A DNA stretch of 64,000 bases from Apium graveolens (taxonomy: Eukaryota > Streptophyta > Magnoliopsida > Apiales > Apiaceae), in assembly GCF_009905375.1 (NCBI RefSeq), contig NC_133650.1, forward strand, positions 172,688,518-172,752,517, read 5' to 3'. Made by a program: the position numbers and the translations under genes. The notes beneath the pieces are model-generated. The model made no database searches and was not told the DNA's origin. It saw only the letters and a list, made by a program, of their open reading frames with translations. Each line of letters begins with the position of its first letter. Within the stretch, counting starts at the first letter, position 1. Positions 46,990-58,204 of the stretch are shown here, piece by piece.

Positions 46990-49609
46990 TCACTGGATCA
47001 ATCTGAGTCCATAATGATTCTTAACAAAATCTTTTACCAGCTTATCTTCAGCTTTTCTCAGAACTTCAACTAACTGTGCTTTGACATGCATCAGTTCTTC
47101 ATCTTTACTGTCACCAATTTGATAAATGGCTGTTCAGAGAGCTTGAATTGATGTTCTTTCAAGTCCATCACCATGTCTGATAACTCTAGGATGTGAAGAG
47201 TCTTTATTATAACATAAGCATCTTCCTTTCAGAATAACTTCCACCTTAGCAGAGTTCTTCAGCATAGGAATTTCTCTTCCATCACCTTCAGTAATCATTC
47301 ATATATACTGAGAAATCTTTGTACCAGAGATTCTAAGTAGATCTCTTATAGCCTTCAAAATGTATTATGACCATCTTCTTGTAACATCAGATTTTACTTT
47401 CAGAAGATAGTGAATATGTAGTTCTCTGACAGACTTCTTTAGCACATCAGTATCAGCTTGTCTGTAAGTTAGTCCATCATTGAGAAATAAAATCAATTTC
47501 TCCTTTAGATTATCCTTATCATGTGCATCTATCGCAATTTGAGCAGACAGCACTTTGTCAAGGTGCTTTTGTTTGATTTGTTCATATGGTTTGTCTGTCA
47601 ACATGAAAGGATCTCTTAGAGTAACTTCTACTCCTGTTTGTATCTTCTCTTCATCAGAACCTAATCCAGCTCTATCTCTAGACTGCTTGGCTCTCAACCC
47701 AAATGTTGCGAGTTGATTAATCATAAGAATGGATTTTGGTTCAACTGGAGTAGCTTTCTTCCATAACAGCTTCTTCTTATCAGCAATTTTCATCTTTTTC
47801 AAATCAACTTGATCAGAATTTGATGTTTCTTCTGTAACTTGTTGTTCTTCATTGTGAACAACTTGAGCGGTGTTAGAGGTTGTTTTAGATTCTTCAATTA
47901 ACTTTATTCTTTTTAGAATTTGAACAGTTTAATCTTCTATCAAATCATCATCATGCATTGTAGTTTGATAGACTGGAATGGAAGAACTTATCTTTTTCTC
48001 AATCTTTAAAGCTTCACCAACCTTTTCTTTTCCCTTTGACTTAGGATCAATCTTAGTTTGTGATCTAATCTTGGACTTTGAAGCCTCAGAATTTGACTTT
48101 TCTTTGATCACAATGCCTTTTTCCTTAGGCCTTGGAGGTTTCTTTGCATCAGAAGCTTTAGACTTAAGATTTGTCTTCTCAACTGCAAATCTAGCTTCTT
48201 CCTCCTTGAGAGTTTCCAAATCCATTCCTGGATTTTGTTTCAGAAATAATCTTCTAGCTATCTCCTCATCAAGTGTCTGGATTTTAGGATCTTTGTAATA
48301 AACAGTAGTCTGCTTCCCCTTTAGCTTCAGAGTTTGTAAAAACTTGTGAGAGTCTTTAGATCCTGACTGAATCAGAATATCAGAACTTGACATTAGATTT
48401 TGCTTATCAGAACTTGACTTCAGAATTTTAGCATTCACAGCATCAGAACTTGACTTGTTCTGTGTAGAAAATTTTCCTTGAACATTTCCTTGACCTATGC
48501 TCTTATCAGAGTTTCCCTGATCATCACCTTTGTTATCCTTCTTCTTCAGTATTTCAGTAGGTGAGCATTTGGACTTAACTACCTTCTCCCCCTTTTTGGC
48601 ATCATCAGGAAGTAAGAGAGAGAGAGAGAAGAAGTTCAACTGAAGATTGGATCTCATCCAATTGAGCTTTCTGAGAAGCTTGATTAGCTAGGACCTCATC
48701 AATTTAGGCCTGTTGCTTCTCTTGAATCTTCTCAATGGCTTCAACTTTCTCAAGAGCAGGTCTGATATATATATATTCTTGTCAAGGTTGATTTGTAGAT
48801 CTAGCTTATCATCTTTTTCCTTTACTGTATCAACCTTATCATGAGTAGAAGAATGTAGACCTTGAAGATGTTTGGTAGATAGAGCAGTGATCTTGAGTTG
48901 TGTCTTTAAATCAGCATTTGTGAGCAACTCATCAGCTTTAGCAATATGCTCTGTCAGAATTTTAGGGCTTGGAATAAAATCTGAGTCATTCCACCTCTTG
49001 GTCCACTCCACACCTATGTGAGTATCTTCCCAAGGAATAGGTGCTTCCTTTTCAACAAATTTCTTCACCAATTCTTCCTTGCCTAGTATGGGAACTGGAG
49101 TCTCAACAGAAACACTGTCTTCAGAACTTGAGGAAGACTCATTACGTTCTGACAGCACAAGAGTGTGTGACGCTACTGGAGATTCAGGAATAACATTATC
49201 TAAATTCTGAGCATCAGAATTTATCTCCAGAGCTGGTGTGGTTGGTGTAGATGGTATCTCAACATTTAAAATTGGAGAGTTGACTGTAGATGGCTGAGCT
49301 TCTGTAGATGGAGCTTCCAGATAAAGAAGATTTGGTATATTCAAATTGTGAATATCTATCTTAGAGTTTTCAGTTTGTTCTTCAGCAACATCTGTAACTT
49401 TAATAGGAGAGACAGGAGGGGTAACCACTGTATCATTAGCAGTGTCTTTGGCTTGAGCTGGAAGGCCTTCAATAATAATTGGTTCTTGTGAGATCAGAGA
49501 TTCCTGATCCCCTTCCTCAGCTTCTTCAATATCTTCTGATGGAGCCTTAGCCAAATACCTCCTAGCCTTCACTTTCTTTAATCTCCTTGCTAATCAAGGA
49601 GTTTCTTCA
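46990..49609 (-). pseudogene. Element G: large ORF in the env-like position of a Sirevirus
   Basis: One decayed reading frame in blocks 48688-49572, 47929-48657 and 47365-47802, with weaker traces to about 46990. The first block is acidic and Pro/Ser/Thr-rich, then has VEWTKRWNDSDFIPSPKILT and a helical stretch (KTQLKITALSTKHLQGLHSS). The second is Lys/Ser-rich with repeated SSSD motifs and KQTTVYYKDPKIQTLDEEIA. The third is basic and helical (EQIKQKHLDKVLSAQIAIDA). It lies directly upstream of the polypurine tract, where Sireviruses can carry an env-like gene. I see no signal peptide or membrane segment, so an envelope role is not supported. Upstream of 49572 a TGA (probably CGA) interrupts the frame and element E cuts it at 49610. 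Confidence 0.6.
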
Positions 49610-51780
49610 TGTAATAACCCCCAAAATTTTCAACTTTTTGTAACCCTTGTGAATAGTTTTTTAGCTGAATGAGAAAACTTTTCATGCCACACTATGTAGG
49701 GGTTCTGTTATGGATATTATGAGATTTTATTAGTACTCTATACGGTATATGAGTGTATGTAAAGATCGTCAGAATCCAATTCCGAACACTTTGGTTTTTC
49801 CCGGAAATCTACTAGATACAGAGAGAATTGAGTATAAGTTAACAGGATAAAAATTATTTAAATTAAAGGATTATAATAGAGGATCATAAAAAGGAATATA
49901 ATGTATTGAGAAAGGTTAAGGGAACCTAAGTAATAAGATCCCGGGTATGATCCTTCAAACGATAAACGAGAACGAAAGTTAAGCGAACCGTATAACAGAT
50001 CAGCGGTCATTAGGCAAACAATTAGGAAGTTAATCAAAGGGATTAGAGAGAGTGATGTCACCCAACCAATGAGAAGAGGACAAGGAGGGAAGGATGACAT
50101 CACCACATGACATGGGCATGACATAGGAAGGAAGGAGATGTGGTGGCTTTTTAACCACACAAAATCAAGGGCAACAAGGTAACTAAATCAAACACAAAAA
50201 CAAATCAACCAAGCCAAGCAAATTCATTCTTCATCAAAATCAAAAAGAAACCAAGGCATTGTTCTTGAGAGCTCTCGGCTTTTTACTATTGCAAAAGGCA
50301 AGAACATTCAAAATCAAATATCCAAGCTTCCTAAATTGGTGAGTTAATTCCCTAATCATCCTTATGCTTAGTTAGGGCTATATCATGAGTTTAAGCCATC
50401 AATTCCTTCTCAATCTTCTTCATTTAATCAAAGAAGAAGACTATAAATAGTGTTTTCAAGTTTTTAACTTGAAATTTTTCTTGTTTTCCTTGAAGATCCA
50501 AGCATTCCTAAGACTTCTCAAAGCTTCTTAAGGCTTCCTAGCTCCTCCCACCACTTCAAGGAAGGTATATCATCTCCAAACCCTAGATTCCTATGTATTA
50601 TAAGATGATTTTGATTAGTAGGGTGATATTGTAGCTTGATGTTTGTGATTTAGAGTTTGGGATTGAAATGGTATTGAAATGGAATGGTAAATGTTGTTGT
50701 TTTGGTTAAAAGATTGTAGTATAGTTAAATTCAAGCTTAGGCATAAGTATGAATGTTAAAATTGAATTGGTTGGGGCTGATATGAGGTGATAAGGATGGA
50801 TGTTGGTTGTATGTTTGATTTGAGGTTAAATTGGGTTGGTTTTGAATGGTTTTAAATTGGGAAATCGCGTAAACATAGCCGTCGTAACGTCCGATTTTCT
50901 TTAGACTGTTTTTGTGCATAACATTAGGACCCGAGAACCCCCTGCTAGATTATGACCATTGCCATTTTTAGATAGTTCGTGTTACGAGCTTCGTTTTGAT
51001 ATGTAGTTCGTTCGATTCCGATGCACGGTTTAGGAGAAACGACCGTTTCAAGTAACGACGTTTCGCGAACGAAACTTTTCCCCTCGCCTTACTTTGAAAC
51101 ATAGGTTAAAGACCAAAAAGGGTTAATTAATGTATGAAACATTTATGGTAAGTGTGTTAGGAAGTTGGTAAGACACTCGCGAAGGAATCGCCTTAAAACT
51201 CGTAAAAGTTAAATTATTAAAAATAGTGGAGCCGAGGGTACTCGAGTGACTTAAGAGAATCAGTAAGCGCAAAATAAGCGTTAGAGTCTAAGTTAGTTAA
51301 AGTATAGATTTACAAGTGACTTTGGTTTAATTCCAACTTACTTGTTGTTTATAGGTTACCAAACTCGTCCCGAGCCTTTTATCACCCTAAGTCGCTCAGG
51401 CAAGTTTTCTACCCGTTATAACTGTTGTTGTGATGTATTTGTGTATATGCATGATCTTGCGTTAAATGCATATTTGTTATAGCAAATGTTGCAATATATT
51501 GAAGCATGCTGCTATGATATATATATATGCATGCCTGTTTCGTATTCTTGCTATATATATCTGTTGATTCAGTTGATAATACCTATGCTAGAGGATAGCG
51601 GTAACTTGCATATACCCTTACTATAGGGACCCAAAAGGTGGAAATATTTTCTAAACCGGGAGTCGAGGATCCCGAGTAGATTTTGTATATATGTATATAT
51701 ATACATATATATTTATATATATATATGGTTATACTTTTCAAAACTATTAATCGAATAAGGTTTATTCGATAACTTTATTT

Positions 51781-52038
51781 TATTTAATGAATATTATTAT
51801 GAATATTCATTCGAGGGCTTATGACTTCTTTATTTTATTAAATGAATATTATTTGAATATTCATTCGAGGGCTTATGACTCTTTATATTATTTATTGAAT
51901 ATTATTTCGAATATTATTCGAGGGCTTATGACTCTTTTATATTATTATTGGATATTACTTGGATATTCATTTGAGGATGTATGACTCCTTTATTTTATGA
52001 ATATTATTTATTAAATTCATTCGAGGTATTATGACTCC
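51781..52038 (+). repeat. LTR E minisatellite, about 58-bp units
   Basis: Four to five imperfect units of the type GAATATTCATTCGAGGGCTT followed by ATGACTCTTTATATTATTTATT. The counterpart in the 3' LTR is at about 61843-62080 with several small deletions. Confidence 0.85.
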
Positions 52039-52551
52039 GCTTATTACTGCAATATATTCTTTATTTTATTAAAGAATAAGGTGTCAATAATCAAACTTAT
52101 TTTCGATTATTCAAATAAAGATAGTACTTTCGTATAAGTATATCTTTGATTATTTAATACTCGTTTCAAGTATAAGTTTTAATACTTCTACTTCAATTAT
52201 TTTTATAAAGATTATTCTTTATGGGAATATTATTTAAATAATAATATTCAGACATTTTCTAAATATACTGGGGACTGATTTACTTCATTAAATCAGCTTT
52301 ACTCCAAACACTCTTTAAAGTGTTTTCGAGTCTTCAAAATGATTTTTAAAAGTTAGAGCGGATCCCAAAACTCATTTTTATATTTAAGATCTTCCTTTTT
52401 AAGGGGATTTAAATACTCGCTCAAAACCTGAGGGATCCGGCTCTGTGGTGTATTTTATATTCGCAACAAGGTTGCAGTTTTGGTAAATGAATTGATTACT
52501 TACCCAACGTTCGGGAAGTAAGTCCATCTATTGAGTCGGCATAAGCAACAT

Positions 52552-52640
52552 GGGCTCAGTGGGCGTCCATGATAGTGTAAGTGGCTCAGTGGGAGTCCAT
52601 CAAATGCATAAGTGGCTGAGTGGCAGTCCAGCATAAGGTC
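52552..52640 (+). repeat. Short imperfect repeats around GTGGCTCAGTGGGAGTCCAT
   Basis: Three units: GGGCTCAGTGGGCGTCCATG, GTGGCTCAGTGGGAGTCCAT and GTGGCTGAGTGGCAGTCCAG, spaced about 30-34 bases. Two are intact in the 3' LTR and the third has lost three bases. Confidence 0.8.
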
Positions 52641-53160
52641 CTATTGAGACCAGGGTGATTACCAGTGGGGAATTCGTCCATCTACTAGTAGAAAAGGTTA
52701 CTTATTGGTATCTTTGCCTGATCAGCGAGATACCTGGTTTATGCCAAAAAAAAATTCCTTTCCCAAAATTTATTGGATGTTTCAAACTCTGTTCATACTT
52801 TACATGACAGAGGTTTTCAGGAAATGTATAAAGAAGATGTATATGTGGATATATATATATATCAGAACTTAATGAAGTATATCATAACTTCATTTCCTTT
52901 AATAATATTTCAAAGGTTTAATCTATTTAAATCTTGTCTGGTAGTCTCATCTATGTGATGAACTGGTAAAAGCTCATTATACTTTGAACAGTGGTAGTTC
53001 AAGTAGCTTTATAAATGATATAACTGTAGTGAAGTATCTGGTAACTTCATCCCTTGCTTTTACTTATATCTAGTAAGTAATTATCTTACACATGATAAAA
53101 GATTCTAGTAAGTATCCATTTAGATACTTATATTATTATTATCACTATATATTATCTTGC

Positions 53161-53174
53161 GAGCTGTAAGGCTC
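53161..53174 (+). promoter_or_regulatory. LTR hairpin (E), degenerate form
   Basis: CTTGC-GAGC-TGTAAG-GCTC-AC: one base shorter than CTTGCTGAGC in other LTRs, leaving a 4-bp stem. A TATA-like CTATATATTATC lies just upstream at about 53145. Confidence 0.55.
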
Positions 53175-53217
53175 ACTCTTGCTTTATTTCTTCATCACAC
53201 AACAACAGTTAGGAAAG

Positions 53218-53304
53218 ATGGCCAGACTCCAGCAGACCCAGTGCAAGCGTGTGGGAAGCGTCCCGCGTCTTCCCGATGATGTTGTAGCTGCTATAGCTGC
53301 AGAG
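53218..53304 (+). CDS. H3-tail-like leader exon in LTR E
   Basis: ATG at 53218; begins MARLQQTQCKRVG. A1, R2, Q5, T6 and K9 of histone H3 are kept; T3, K4, A7 and R8 differ. Twenty-nine codons later GCAGAG|GTAGAT is donor-like in phase 0. Without splicing the frame stops at 53340 (40 residues). The acceptor at 53800 (TGTGTAG|GCG) continues in the same phase into the acidic accessory ORF. It is preceded by ACAACAACAGTTAGGAAAG. Taken alone the H3 likeness would be weak; the shared position and phase with B give it weight. Confidence 0.5.
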
Positions 53305-53616
53305 GTAGATCTATTGGTAGATCAGGCATTCTATTTTTGAGAATCAAATTATGTATAATTATAACTTGTGGCAGATAATGGCAATTAATTGTAAATTTAT
53401 CAAGTAATCATTTTGGGTTGTAATAACTTTTAAATTGTGGATTCAAAGACTTGTACTTATTTCAATTTCATCTCTGAGACTATAACGGGTTGTGGTGTGT
53501 GTTAGTGTGGGGTCATAGCATAAGGTTATTATTATTAATTAAGTGAAGTGATATTGTGGAAAGAAAGACCGTGACGACCCGGATCCCCGACCCCGGATCT
53601 AGGGGTGTTACAGAAA

Positions 53617-53628
53617 TGGTATCAGAGC
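53617..53628 (+). other. Element E primer binding site (initiator Met tRNA)
   Basis: TGGTATCAGAGC four bases after the LTR end, inside the proposed intron 53305-53800. Confidence 0.93.
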
Positions 53629-53800
53629 TAAGCGTTATAAACCTCAGAGATGATGCGTCGATATAATAACAAACTCACAAAGATAATAAGAACTCTTGCC
53701 AAGTTCATGGTCGGACTACTTAAAGTAGTGCTGACAGTTAAAACCCTTACGGGAACCCTTATAAGTATCATGATAGTAACTTAGCTCGTTTAATGTGTAG

Positions 53801-54533
53801 GCGCCTGAGATAGAGGACCCTGAGATGTTCGAGCGTGAGCATGATGAGGCACTGCTAGATGTTGAGGATCAGGAGGAGCCTGAGATGGAGGAGGATGAGG
53901 AGGACCCCTCAGAGGAGTTAGAGACGGAGGTCATTGCTATTTCAGATGAGGAGGACCCCTCGGAGGAGTCAGAGACAGAGGTTATTGCTATTCCAGATGA
54001 GGAGGACCCGGATGAGGTCCCAGTAGCTGAGGAGCGTGTTGGACCTATGGTAGTGTATGCTGGTACCCCATTACCCACACTTCCGGTGGTCAGCTACCCC
54101 TCCACCACTATCTTGGATTCCCGATGATGACAGCTCAGAGACCCATACTTCCGAGCCTAGGCAGACCGAGGAGGCACCCTCAGCGGCTCCGGATTCACCA
54201 CCTCTTGACCCTACCCACAGGCAGTCTTCGTTAGCTCATGGATATGTTCAGGATGTTCTGAGGACCCGAGTGGCTGTTGCCGAGGGCCGACTGGATGAGG
54301 CCAGGAGGGAGTTGGATGCAGAGAGGGCGGGTAGGCGTACCCGAGCTTATGAGACTAGGGCTTCTATACCCCGATCCTTGAGGAGGGAGCTTACGGGGAT
54401 AGAGCTCACATCCCGAGCGAGGCTCAGATCGCTCCAGGGGGACATGCATGGTAGGATCTCCAGGCGGCAAGCCGACTATATCTTCCGTCGTGCGATGGAA
54501 AGGGTATGGGAGCTGACCAGCTCCGGTGTATGA
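53801..54533 (+). pseudogene. Element E accessory ORF, proposed exon 2, frameshifted
   Basis: From 53801 (APEIEDPEMFERE; first ATG 53825) a strongly acidic domain with two near-identical units of about 18 residues (EEDPSEELETEVIAISDEED, then a second with SEESETEVIAIPD). A one-base loss at about 54100 shifts to the frame ending at 54533, which is proline-rich, then helical and Arg-rich (AEGRLDEARRELDAERAGRR; RRAMERVWELTSSGV). It is longer than the B and D versions, with the acidic part first rather than last. No known domain. It sits between the primer site and gag. Confidence 0.6.
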
Positions 54534-54943
54534 TTCAGGATTGATGATGGAATAGTCTAGTTGTCTAGTTAGCCGAGGCCTTAGTAAGAGCCAATTTTCC
54601 GGGATAGTTGACTTGTATATAGCATCCCTTTTTCTGACTAGACAGATAGACTCTTGTTTATCACTTTTGGGACAGATGACTGTAGCACTGTTGTACTTTT
54701 GACCAGATCAAACTATGTATTTCTCGCATTATGTATATATTTGTTTCCTTTCGGTTCAGTTCCATAGTGACGGGATCACTGCTTTTATCATTATTATTAC
54801 TGCACTTCGTATTAGAACTGTCATAAAATAATAGAATTGCGATATACGTTCTCCCCATTATAAGAGCTGTGCAAGGCACAATGTTGTATATGATTGTGAC
54901 CTAACGTTGAATTTCCCAATAATTTGTTTTTATTATCAGAATC
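54534..54943 (+). other. Element E leader between accessory ORF and gag
   Basis: About 410 bases without coding support. It ends TTTTTATTATCAG just before the gag ATG, an acceptor-like sequence, so gag might also be made from a spliced RNA. Confidence 0.45.
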
Positions 54944-56320
54944 ATGCCGCCAAGAAAGATTGGAACTAGGGTGAACCCTGGATCTGAGGACCAGGGAAGC
55001 CATAACCAGGATGATAGGAACCAGGAACACAGTGAAGAGCAAGATGAGGATTATGTGGAACAGGATGACTCCCTGTATGAAGAGGAAGAGGAAACATATG
55101 ATGTTGAGGGATTTGAGATAGAGGCTGAAGAAGGAGAAACCGAGGTTGAGCAACCGGTACCAAACCCGGGCATGGATCCCATGGGCCAATTCATGCAACT
55201 CCTAAGGCAGAATTTGGAACGTCAACCCAACCCACCCCCTCAAGGAAATAATAATACTGTGGCAAACTCTTTCAGGGCTTTTAAGTCCCTTAAGCCCCCT
55301 GAGTTCCACGGATCAGCCGACCCAGTTGAGGCAAGGGCATGGTTAAAGGAAATGGAGAAATCCTTTGAGATTTTGAGTACCGATGAGGCACAGATGACTG
55401 TATTTGCTACCTACCTTCTGAAAGGAGAAGCTAACTACTGGTGGGAGGCCAAGAAAAACATGGAGACAGATGCTATTATAACCTGGGAGAGATTTAGTCA
55501 GTTGTTTCTGGGAAAGTATTTCCCGAGGTTTATGGAAAACCAGATGGAGCTCAAGTTCTTGGAGCTAAAGCAGAATAACTTGTCTGTAGCAGAGTACGAA
55601 GCGAAATTTACTGAGTTATCAAGGTTTGTGCCGGAGTTTGTGAGCACCGAGGAAAAGAAAGCTAGGAGGTTTCAGCAGGGACTGAAACCGTGGATTCAGA
55701 ATAGGGTGGCAATCCTTGAGCTTACGGACTATGCCACTCTGGTGTAAAAGGCAACGATTGTAGAAGTCGGAAGTGAACAGATGCAGAAGGAAAGAGAGAA
55801 GAAAGGAATAAAGAGGAAAAGTATGAGCATGGGTGGAGGTTCCGCAGGAAGGAGCTTCCCAACTAGATTTAATCGAGGAGCAGTGTCCCTACCAGGAAGG
55901 AACACTAGGTTTAAGCGGCCAATGAGTGTGAGCGTGAGCCAGGGCGGCCAGAAGTCAAGAATGTCCTATTCCAACCAGTCTCGACCCCCATTGCCAGCCT
56001 GTAACATATGTGGAAGGAATCACACTAGGGAGTGTAAAGGAAAGCCAGTAACCTGCTTTAAGTGTGGTCGGGAAGGCCACTATTCAACTAAGTGCCCATC
56101 ATCAACCCCTGCCGTCATTCCAACCACCACTTGTCATCAGTGTGGACGCCCAGGTCATTGGAAGAGGGAATGCCCAATGAACAAACCAGCAGCTTCGGGA
56201 GCAAGCAGGGCTGCTTCTAATAAGCCACCTACTGCGAGGACTTTCAACATGACAGTCCAGGATGCTATGAAAGATTCAGATGTGATAGCAGGTACCCTTT
56301 CTCTAAATTCAGTCAGTGCA
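54944..56320 (+). pseudogene. Element E: gag
   Basis: ATG at 54944 (MPPRKIGTRVNPG). A long acidic N-terminus precedes the Ty3 gag capsid domain (LKPPEFHGSADPVEARAWLK; NYWWEAKKN; KYFPRFMENQMELKFLELKQ; RFQQGLKPWIQNRVA). One TAA at 55747, probably CAA originally, interrupts it; the frame is otherwise open. Then a basic linker and three zinc knuckles: [12 protein letters not shown] (short form), [14 protein letters not shown] and [14 protein letters not shown]. It is better kept than gag of B and D. Confidence 0.92.
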
Positions 56321-57870
56321 AACATTATATTTGATTCGGGAGCAACTAAATCTTTTATATCAAAGGACCTTGCGCGTAAGTTAAGACTTAAGGCTGAACC
56401 CTTGATAGAACCCTTACAAGTAGAAATAGCCAATCATGAAATTATTCCTGTTAACCAGATTCACCCCGCCTGTGAGATAGGCATAGGGGAGCAATCTTTT
56501 AGTGTTGATCTGATTCCTTTTAAATTAGGGGAGTTTGATGTAATTTTGGGAATGGACTGGCTATCTAGCAATGATGCTCAGATAGACTGTAAAGGGAAGA
56601 AAGTTAAGCTAAATATCCTAGGGAAGAAGGAGGTTATATTTAGAGGAAAGAGGCAGACGCAGAAATTTTTGACTATGGCCCAGGCCAGAAGGATGCTACG
56701 AAAAGGAAATGAGGCCTACCTAGCCTATGTGGTGGACACACAGAAGGAGATGCCCAACTTACAAGATATTCCAGTAGTCAACGAATTTGAAGATGTATTC
56801 CCACAAGACCTTCCGGGATTACCACCCGATAGAGTGATTGAATATGCTATTGAGTTGGCCCCGGGGACGGCGCCAGTTTCAAAGGCACCTTACCGGTTAG
56901 CCCCGTTAGAAATGAAGGAATTAGCTATCCAATTGCAGGAACTCTTGGATAAGGGTATGATAAGACCCAGTGTGTCTCCGTGGGGAGCACCAGTTTTATT
57001 TGTTAAGAAGAAAGATGGGAGCATGAGGCTGTGCATCGACTATCGAGAGTTGAACAAGCTAACCATAAAGAACAGGTACCCATTACCTAGAATAGACGAT
57101 CTGTTCGACTAGCTAAAGGATGATGTTTATTTTTCCAAGATCGACCTGAGAATTGGATATCACCAACTAAGATTAAACCCGAAGATATTTCCAAGACAAC
57201 GTTCCGTACCAGGTATGGGCATTATGAGTTTCTTGGTAATGTCCTTTGGATTAACCAACGCCCCAACGGCTTTCATGGATTTAATGAATAGAGTATTTAA
57301 GAAGTACTTGGACAAATGTGTGATAGTTTTTATCGATGATATTTTGATCTACTCAAGGACTGAGACAGAACATGCAGAGCATTTGAGGATAGCTCTAGGA
57401 ATACTCAGAGAGGAACAGTTATATGCCAAATTCTCGAAGTGTGAATTCTGGCGGAATGAAGTACAGTTTTTAGGACATGTGATCAATAAAGAAGGAGTAT
57501 TGGTCGACCCCTCCAAGATAGAGGCGGTCTCAAATTGGGAAAGGCCAACCACCCCCACAGAGGTAAGGAGTTTCATAGGATTGGCCGGCTACTATCGTAG
57601 ATTTGTACAGGACTTTGCGAAGATCGCAACCCCTTTGACACGACTTACTCGTAAGACAGAGAAGTTTGAATGGACGGAGAAATGCGAGAACAGTTTTCAG
57701 GAATTAAAGAAAAGGTTGATAATGGCTCCGGTATTGGCATTGCCGGACGGAAAAGGAGATTTTGTGATATATAGTGACGCGTCGTACAAAGGATTAGGAT
57801 GTGTGCTATGCAGCACGGTAAAGTGATTGCGTATGCGTCGAGAAAATTGAAGGAATACGAGGTTAGATAT
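56321..57870 (+). pseudogene. Element E: protease and reverse transcriptase
   Basis: The frame from gag continues to 57112. The protease site is [13 protein letters not shown] (about 56326-56364) with [12 protein letters not shown] further on. RT follows from [20 protein letters not shown] through [24 protein letters not shown] at 57110 (probably CAG) and a one-base loss near 57171 lead into 57215-57826, which has FIDDILIYS (catalytic Asp pair) and [10 protein letters not shown], then the connection and the start of RNase H ([16 protein letters not shown]). A further one-base loss near 57808 ends the block. Confidence 0.92.
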
Positions 57871-58204
57871 CCTACTCATGACCTTGAGCTCGCGGCATAG
57901 TATTTGCCTTAAAAATTTGGAGGCACCACTTATATGGAGAGAAGTGCGAGATTTTCACATACCATAAAAGCCTCAAGTACATATTTACGCAGAAAGAGCT
58001 CAACATGCGCCAGAGGAGATGGTTAGAACTAATCAAGGACTATGATTGTGAGATTCTCTATCATCCAGGGAAAGCCAATGTGGTGGCTGATGCCCTTAGT
58101 AGAAAGGAAAGACTTAGAATGATAACGACTTCGGAAGAATTGATAAGGGATTTTGAGAAAATGGAAATAGAAGTAAAGGTAACCGAAACCGGAACAGAAA
58201 AGCT
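57871..58204 (+). pseudogene. Element E: RNase H remainder
   Basis: Reading frames change near 57896 (one A missing in the LELAA region). The third catalytic Asp site reads [11 protein letters not shown] where the family has Thr-Asp-His, so Asp is Tyr. [17 protein letters not shown] and [18 protein letters not shown] follow intact from 58005. Confidence 0.85.

Larger units (their letters stand above)
49610..53612 (+). repeat. Element E 5' LTR
   Basis: 4003 bp, TGTAATAACC to GGGTGTTACA. It holds a (TA)n stretch near 51690-51726, an array of about 58-bp units at 51781-52038, a short imperfect repeat at 52552-52640, the TGATCA motif at 52719, the hairpin and the H3-like leader ORF. A minus-strand open stretch 49858-50160 is repeated in the 3' LTR at 59930-60232, but that only reflects LTR identity. 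Confidence 0.93.

Noticed and set aside
49858..50160. 100-codon minus-strand ORF conserved at 59930-60232
   Set aside because: Conservation only reflects that the two places are the two LTRs of one element; hydrophobic translation without family likeness.
53869..54078. Ser-rich minus-strand ORF opposite the E accessory ORF
   Set aside because: Shadow of the GAG/GAT-rich acidic repeat on the other strand.
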